Below are positions 14,493 to 17,983 of a stretch of DNA of 17,983 bases, one piece after another. Numbering within the stretch: the stretch's first letter is position 1; each line of letters begins with the position of its first letter. This DNA comes from an uncultured bacterium (GTDB taxonomy: Bacteria; Cyanobacteriota; Vampirovibrionia; Gastranaerophilales; Gastranaerophilaceae), in contig CACYCU010000024.1 of assembly GCA_902772945.1 (NCBI GenBank), positions 1 to 17,983 of the forward strand. The letters run 5' to 3'. A program made the translations under genes and the position numbers. Below the pieces are notes generated by a model that was given only the letters and a program-made list of their open reading frames with translations, did not search any database and was not told the origin of the DNA.

Positions 14493-15823
14493 ACAAAAAA
14501 TTCCTTTATTTTTGGCGCGTTTTCAGCTGTGGTAAAAATAATTAAAACATCTCCTGAGTGAATTTCAGTATTACCCTTTGGAATTATGACTTTATTTCTT
14601 CTTTGCATTACTCCAATTATGGCTCTTGCCGGAAACTTTATTTCCATAATCATTTTTCCGTCAAATTCTTTTGGTGTAAGAATCTCAATAACTTCACCTT
14701 GTCCTTGTTCAACAGTAGCTAGTATATCTGCGCCGTTTTCTTGAAGGTCATTTTTTACTTCATTAAGCGCAGAATTTTTTGCTGATATTGCAATATCAAT
14801 ACCAACTTTTTCAAATAACGGTATGTTTAAAACTTTTGATACTCTTGATATTACACGTTTTGCACCAAGCTGTTTAGCCAACAATGAGCATAAAAGATTA
14901 CGTTCGTCATTGTTTGTGATACTTATGACAACATCAGCTAAGCCAATCTCTTCTTCATCAAGGAGCTTCATATTAGTTCCATCACCATTAATTATAAGAG
15001 TATTTGTAAGGTTTTCTGCCAAAAATTCACAACGTTCATGATCTTTTTCAATGATTTTTGTTTTAATTTTTAAATTTTCCAATGTTTTTGCAAGCATTCT
15101 GCCAACAGTTCCGCCGCCAATAATTGCAACGGTTTTTATAACTTCTTTTTCATGGAAAAAGGTTCCTGCAAGAATGTCAAGCGAATGTGATGTACCCATA
15201 AAAATGAGCTTATCACCTTCTAAAATTTCGGTTTCACCGTTTGGTATAAACAATTGTCCTTCTCTTGTTAATCCAACCATTAGAGTGTCTTGAGTAAAAC
15301 CGCAATCTTTAACTTTTTTGCCGGTTATAGGCAAGTTTTGCTTTACTTTGTATTCTAAGAGTCTTGCTCTGCCGTCTGCAAAATTTTCAACATCCAGTGC
15401 TTGGGCAACCGTAACAATTCTGAAAATTTCCTGAGTCAAAAGTTCTTCCGGCCATATAATATAGTCAATAAAGAAATTTCCGTAATTTTCGCTGTTTTTC
15501 TCAAAATTCAAAGTGTTTTTATATTCTTCTTTGCTTACAAAACAAATTGTTCTGACTCCTCCAAATTGTTTTGCCGAAAGACAGGCTACAATATTTGCTT
15601 CATCTATGCCGGAACAAGCAATAAAAATATCTGCATTTTTAATATCTGCATTCTTTAAAACTTCAATATTGGAAGCATTCCCTGATACAAAACTTATATC
15701 CAGATTTGCAAGTTCTTTTGCTCGATTTTCTTCTTTGTCGATTATTGTTATATCGTGGTCTTCAAAAAACTCTGTTGCCAAAAGACATCCGATTTCTGTA
15801 GCACCGTAAATTACAATCTTCAT
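14483..15823 (-). CDS. trkA: TrkA potassium uptake regulator with two RCK domains
   Basis: Cytosolic nucleotide-binding ring that gates TrkH. The 446-residue protein has the two-copy layout of E. coli TrkA (458): RCK-N1 (about 1-130), RCK-C1 (about 140-220), RCK-N2 (about 231-350) and RCK-C2 (about 365-445). The second Rossmann loop is canonical (GGGTVG, 236-241). The first reads GATEIG (7-12) instead of the usual GAGQVG form, so its nucleotide binding may be altered, although the acidic residue after beta-2 (D29) is kept. The gene heads the trkA-trkH pair. A strong promoter ends 7 nt before the ATG and no Shine-Dalgarno site is visible, so the transcript may be leaderless. Confidence 0.96.
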   Translation of the reverse strand: MKIVIYGATEIGCLLATEFFEDHDITIIDKEENRAKELANLDISFVSGNASNIEVLKNADIKNADIFIACSGIDEANIVACLSAKQFGGVRTICFVSKEEYKNTLNFEKNSENYGNFFIDYIIWPEELLTQEIFRIVTVAQALDVENFADGRARLLEYKVKQNLPITGKKVKDCGFTQDTLMVGLTREGQLFIPNGETEILEGDKLIFMGTSHSLDILAGTFFHEKEVIKTVAIIGGGTVGRMLAKTLENLKIKTKIIEKDHERCEFLAENLTNTLIINGDGTNMKLLDEEEIGLADVVISITNNDERNLLCSLLAKQLGAKRVISRVSKVLNIPLFEKVGIDIAISAKNSALNEVKNDLQENGADILATVEQGQGEVIEILTPKEFDGKMIMEIKFPARAIIGVMQRRNKVIIPKGNTEIHSGDVLIIFTTAENAPKIKEFFVCA

Positions 15824-15830
15824 AACAGGG

Positions 15831-15859
15831 ATTATATATGAATAAAAAAAATTTTACAA
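15831..15859 (-). promoter_or_regulatory. Promoter of trkA-trkH
   Basis: On the - strand, TTGTAA (15854-15859) and TATAAT (15831-15836) are separated by exactly 17 nt, a near-consensus housekeeping promoter. The -10 is followed by CCCTGTT and then the trkA ATG (15821-15823). The expected transcription start is at or 1-2 nt before the ATG. Confidence 0.8.
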
Positions 15860-15870
15860 GTTTGCAACAT

Positions 15871-15902
15871 TTGGCAAAAATTTTTATTCAGCGGTTTATA
15901 AA
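15871..15902 (+). promoter_or_regulatory. Possible promoter of the kinase-like gene
   Basis: TATAAA (15897-15902) lies 6 nt before the ATG at 15909. The nearest -35-like hexamer is TTGGCA (15871-15876) at a long 20-nt spacing. No Shine-Dalgarno site is visible. The element shares the 85-nt divergent region with the trkA promoter. Confidence 0.35.
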
Positions 15903-15908
15903 TACAAT

Positions 15909-16967
15909 ATGCAAATAAGACTAGACAACTATGAAAAATGTTATCCAAAACGGTTAAAAAGAATTTTCCGTTCAAATATAAATTATCAAAATTATGATTC
16001 TTATATTCCCTATATGAAGCAAGCTACTGTTGGATCTTTGCCTAATGAGATAGTACAGTTATTTTCGAAGAATAAAGCCCAAAATATAAAATTTTTTCAG
16101 AATGCTCTTTCAGATATAGTTACTTATGTCAGGGAAACAAGATCCTTTATGGATAAGAAAAAACATAAATTGTTTGATTTTGAGGCTTATGACTATGAAA
16201 AAGTGGCTATATATGAAAAAAGGCTGTCAAAAAGATTAAATTCTCAAATAAGGCGAATTTTGCCTAAAGGAGTAACAGCTGAATTGAAATTTGTTGACAG
16301 CGGCGGGTTTGCAAATGTCTTTAAACTTTCGTTGAAGAAAAAAAACGGTCAAAAAATAATGCATGATAAAGCAATAAAAATTTTTTATAATATTCAAGAA
16401 CCTTTAAATTGTCACAAGCCTTATCATAACAATTATGCAGAAGCAAATTTTTGGACTTTTCTAAAATTTATTGCAGGTCATAAATTAGACAAGACTCAGT
16501 TTACAAGGCATTATTTTTCAGATTTAAAAAGTGGTTATAGTATTACAGAATTTGCGGATAAAGATATTTGTCCCACCAAAAAAGAACTCAGCTTAACTCA
16601 TATGCTGCATATTTTTTATTCTGATTATTCTAATAATAAACCAATATATGGGAAATTTTATGATGCCGGTGGATTTGAAAAAAGAAAAAATTTTATAAAT
16701 GATAAAGTTGTTTGGTCAACTTATAAAAAAATGCTTAACAGAAATTCAAGAGCAGAGAAAGAACTTGTGATATCAAATCTTAAAAATCTTGTAAAAAATC
16801 CCAAAACTCCCCACAGAAGTAAGATAAAAAAAGCAATCGAGCTATTTTTGCAAGATAGTAAATTGATCGATGAACAGAGTAAAAAACATCTAAGCCGTTA
16901 TGGAAAATTTATAAAATTTATAAAAACTAAACTCGGTCTAGAAAGCGATTTGCTTGATTATCAATAA
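15909..16967 (+). CDS. Uncharacterised protein with protein-kinase-like motifs
   Basis: I do not recognise this 352-residue protein as a named family. There is no signal peptide or membrane segment; it is basic and lysine-rich, so probably cytosolic or an exported effector. Residues 1-120 are helical and without known motifs. From about 128 a kinase-like N-lobe can be read: a Gly-rich loop SGGFANVFKL (131-140), a VAIK-like AIKIF with K157, a helix with E178 (YAEANFWTFL) that could salt-bridge to it, and a hinge-like GYSITEFAD (209-217). In the C-lobe, D239 (SDYSNNKPI) and D252 (FYDAGGF) stand where a catalytic Asp and a DFG-like Asp would be, but HRD and DFG are not canonical. The match is by eye and moderate. 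The gene is divergent from trkA and overlaps yggT by 30 nt. Phosphotransfer activity and target are unknown. Confidence 0.85.
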   Translation: MQIRLDNYEKCYPKRLKRIFRSNINYQNYDSYIPYMKQATVGSLPNEIVQLFSKNKAQNIKFFQNALSDIVTYVRETRSFMDKKKHKLFDFEAYDYEKVAIYEKRLSKRLNSQIRRILPKGVTAELKFVDSGGFANVFKLSLKKKNGQKIMHDKAIKIFYNIQEPLNCHKPYHNNYAEANFWTFLKFIAGHKLDKTQFTRHYFSDLKSGYSITEFADKDICPTKKELSLTHMLHIFYSDYSNNKPIYGKFYDAGGFEKRKNFINDKVVWSTYKKMLNRNSRAEKELVISNLKNLVKNPKTPHRSKIKKAIELFLQDSKLIDEQSKKHLSRYGKFIKFIKTKLGLESDLLDYQ

Positions 16968-17219
16968 ACCATATATAATAAGGTAATTTAAAACTTGAAG
17001 TGCAATAATTGCGATAATTGGTGAAAAATCTATTCCGTTAAAGGGCGGTATAATCTTTCTAAACGCATTCAAATACAAATCTGTTGCATCTCTAAGTCCT
17101 TGAAAAGGCTGTTTGTACCAATCAATTGACGGAACAAAACTTAAAAGGCACCTTACAAGTATTAACCAAAAATATATTTGAAATAAATTATTTACTACAA
17201 AAATTAACTTATCAATCAT
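16938..17219 (-). CDS. YggT family membrane protein
   Basis: Small 93-residue inner-membrane protein with two YggT-type hydrophobic segments (about 5-29 and 66-90) around a conserved loop. The family signature is clear: LVRCLLSFVPSIDWYKQPF (21-39), TDLYLNAFRKIIPPFNGIDFSPIIA (46-70). YggT proteins occur in many bacteria, cyanobacteria and chloroplasts and have been linked to membrane organisation, osmotic stress or division; the molecular activity is not established. AGGA stands 8 nt before the ATG. The gene follows mtnP by 9 nt on the same strand and is probably co-transcribed with it. Its last 30 nt overlap the convergent kinase-like gene. Confidence 0.92.
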   Translation of the reverse strand: MIDKLIFVVNNLFQIYFWLILVRCLLSFVPSIDWYKQPFQGLRDATDLYLNAFRKIIPPFNGIDFSPIIAIIALQVLNYLIIYGLLIIKQIAF

Positions 17220-17228
17220 ATCTCGTTC

Positions 17229-17930
17229 CTATAGCTGTGAATTCTTTTTAGTATCTTTGCAAGAGCAATTTTCTCTTTCTTCCGGTAATTTTTCAATCAT
17301 TTTGAATAATAAATTCTTAAGATTAGCCACATTTGAATTAAATACTTGAATAACTTCGTGATGAGAAACGGGAGGAACATCTCCGACAAGACCTGCATCA
17401 TAATCTGTTATTAATGAAATATTTAATGGGCACATATCCATTTCTTTAACCAAATAAGCTTCAGGATACGCTGTCATATTAATAACTTCCCAACCTTGGT
17501 TTGTAAAGAATTTGGATTCTGATTTTGTAGAAAATCTTGGGCCGTTAATTACAACAACTGTACCGCTTTCATGAACAGTTATTCCCAATTCTTTAGCTGT
17601 ATCAATTGCAAGCTTTCTTAATTCAGGACAATAAGTTTCTGCCGCAGAAGGATGTGTAACAATTGGACCTTCAAAGAATGTTGATTTTCTGCCGTCTGTC
17701 CAATCTATAAATTGATCGCAAATAACAAAATCGCCGGGTTTTACTTGTTTTTGTAGACTTCCTGCTGCGCATGGAGATATAACACGTTTACAGCCAATGT
17801 GTTTCATTGCCCATACATTAGCTCTGTAATTAATCAGATGAGGTAATATAGTGTGATTTCTTCCATGTCTTGGCATAAATGCTACTCTATGATTACCGAT
17901 TTTGCCTATAAATAAGCTGTCACTTGGCAT
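17229..17930 (-). CDS. mtnP: S-methyl-5'-thioadenosine phosphorylase, N-terminally incomplete
   Basis: Phosphorolysis of methylthioadenosine to adenine and methylthioribose-1-phosphate in the methionine salvage route. From the first ATG there are 233 residues, beginning at MPSDSLFIGKIG, which in intact homologues lies about 45 residues into the protein. Present are RHG (21-23), NYRAN (34-38), CAAGSL (54-59), GPRFST (130-135), NMT (151-153) and TDYD (175-178). The two Asp (D176, D178) indicate preference for adenine bases over PNP substrates. The N-terminal beta strand and GG-S/T-G phosphate loop are missing. Codons upstream of the ATG still encode family sequence (EVKIDTPYG) up to a TAA at 17958-17960, and no Shine-Dalgarno site precedes the ATG. 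The gene is therefore broken, or the sequence end is faulty. The tail ENCSCKDTKKNSQL is not part of the core. Confidence 0.85.
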   Translation of the reverse strand: MPSDSLFIGKIGNHRVAFMPRHGRNHTILPHLINYRANVWAMKHIGCKRVISPCAAGSLQKQVKPGDFVICDQFIDWTDGRKSTFFEGPIVTHPSAAETYCPELRKLAIDTAKELGITVHESGTVVVINGPRFSTKSESKFFTNQGWEVINMTAYPEAYLVKEMDMCPLNISLITDYDAGLVGDVPPVSHHEVIQVFNSNVANLKNLLFKMIEKLPEERENCSCKDTKKNSQL

Positions 17931-17983
17931 ACCATACGGAGTGTCAATTTTTACTTCTTAAAAAAATAAAAAAAATTTATAAA
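17931..17983 (-). other. Upstream remnant of mtnP and low-complexity A/T end
   Basis: Positions 17931-17957 on the - strand read EVKIDTPYG in frame with mtnP, a match to the conserved VDTPYG(x)PSD segment of the family. An in-frame TAA (17958-17960) follows, then about 23 nt of nearly pure A/T runs up to the window end. No frame in this end encodes the expected N-terminal GG-S/T-G segment. Confidence 0.7.

Noticed and set aside
1..17983. CRISPR array, tRNA, rRNA or insertion sequence
   Set aside because: No regularly spaced direct repeats, RNA gene signatures, transposase frames or terminal repeats were seen anywhere in the window.

Overview
This window (about one third G+C by eye) is a gene-dense stretch of a low-GC bacterial chromosome with almost no spacer DNA. 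The LPS-export genes lptC and lptA, a TolC-type outer-membrane channel and a MacA-like adaptor indicate a cell with two membranes. TGA, TAA and TAG all serve as stops, so the code is the standard bacterial one. The gene content (YggT, two-RCK TrkA with TrkH, long LptA-like protein, dprA-topA pair) and the A+T bias would fit a gut member of the Vampirovibrionia/Melainabacteria (Gastranaerophilales). That placement is an inference from memory of family distributions, and nothing here proves it.

Left part, + strand: the 3' part of accC (biotin carboxylase) ends in a strong intrinsic terminator. A tightly packed run follows: lptC - lptA - a TPR protein - dprA - topA - aroE. Most neighbours overlap by 1 to 19 nt; dprA and topA are separated by 64 nt. 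The run joins LPS transport, DNA uptake/processing, chromosome supercoiling and aromatic amino-acid synthesis. AroE carries an unusual N-terminal extension of about 100 residues.

Middle, - strand: a four-gene tripartite efflux operon reads tolC-like - membrane fusion protein - ABC ATPase - ABC permease. The ATPase and permease of the MacB type are separate genes. The 78-nt gap between them holds a dispersed-repeat-like element whose interleaved inverted repeats could form an H-type pseudoknot just upstream of the permease start. The operon meets aroE tail to tail with 1 nt between them. A consensus -10 box and a good Shine-Dalgarno site lie in front of tolC.

Next, - strand: trkA - trkH, a complete potassium-uptake system with a strong promoter placed so close to the trkA ATG that the mRNA may be leaderless.

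Right end: a divergent + strand gene encodes an orphan protein with protein-kinase-like N-lobe motifs. Its 3' end overlaps yggT (- strand) by 30 nt. Upstream of yggT lies an MTA phosphorylase (mtnP) gene whose conserved reading frame runs into a stop before its N-terminal phosphate-binding region, either a decayed gene or an unreliable sequence end. No RNA genes, CRISPR arrays, insertion sequences or gene-free stretches over 300 nt were seen.
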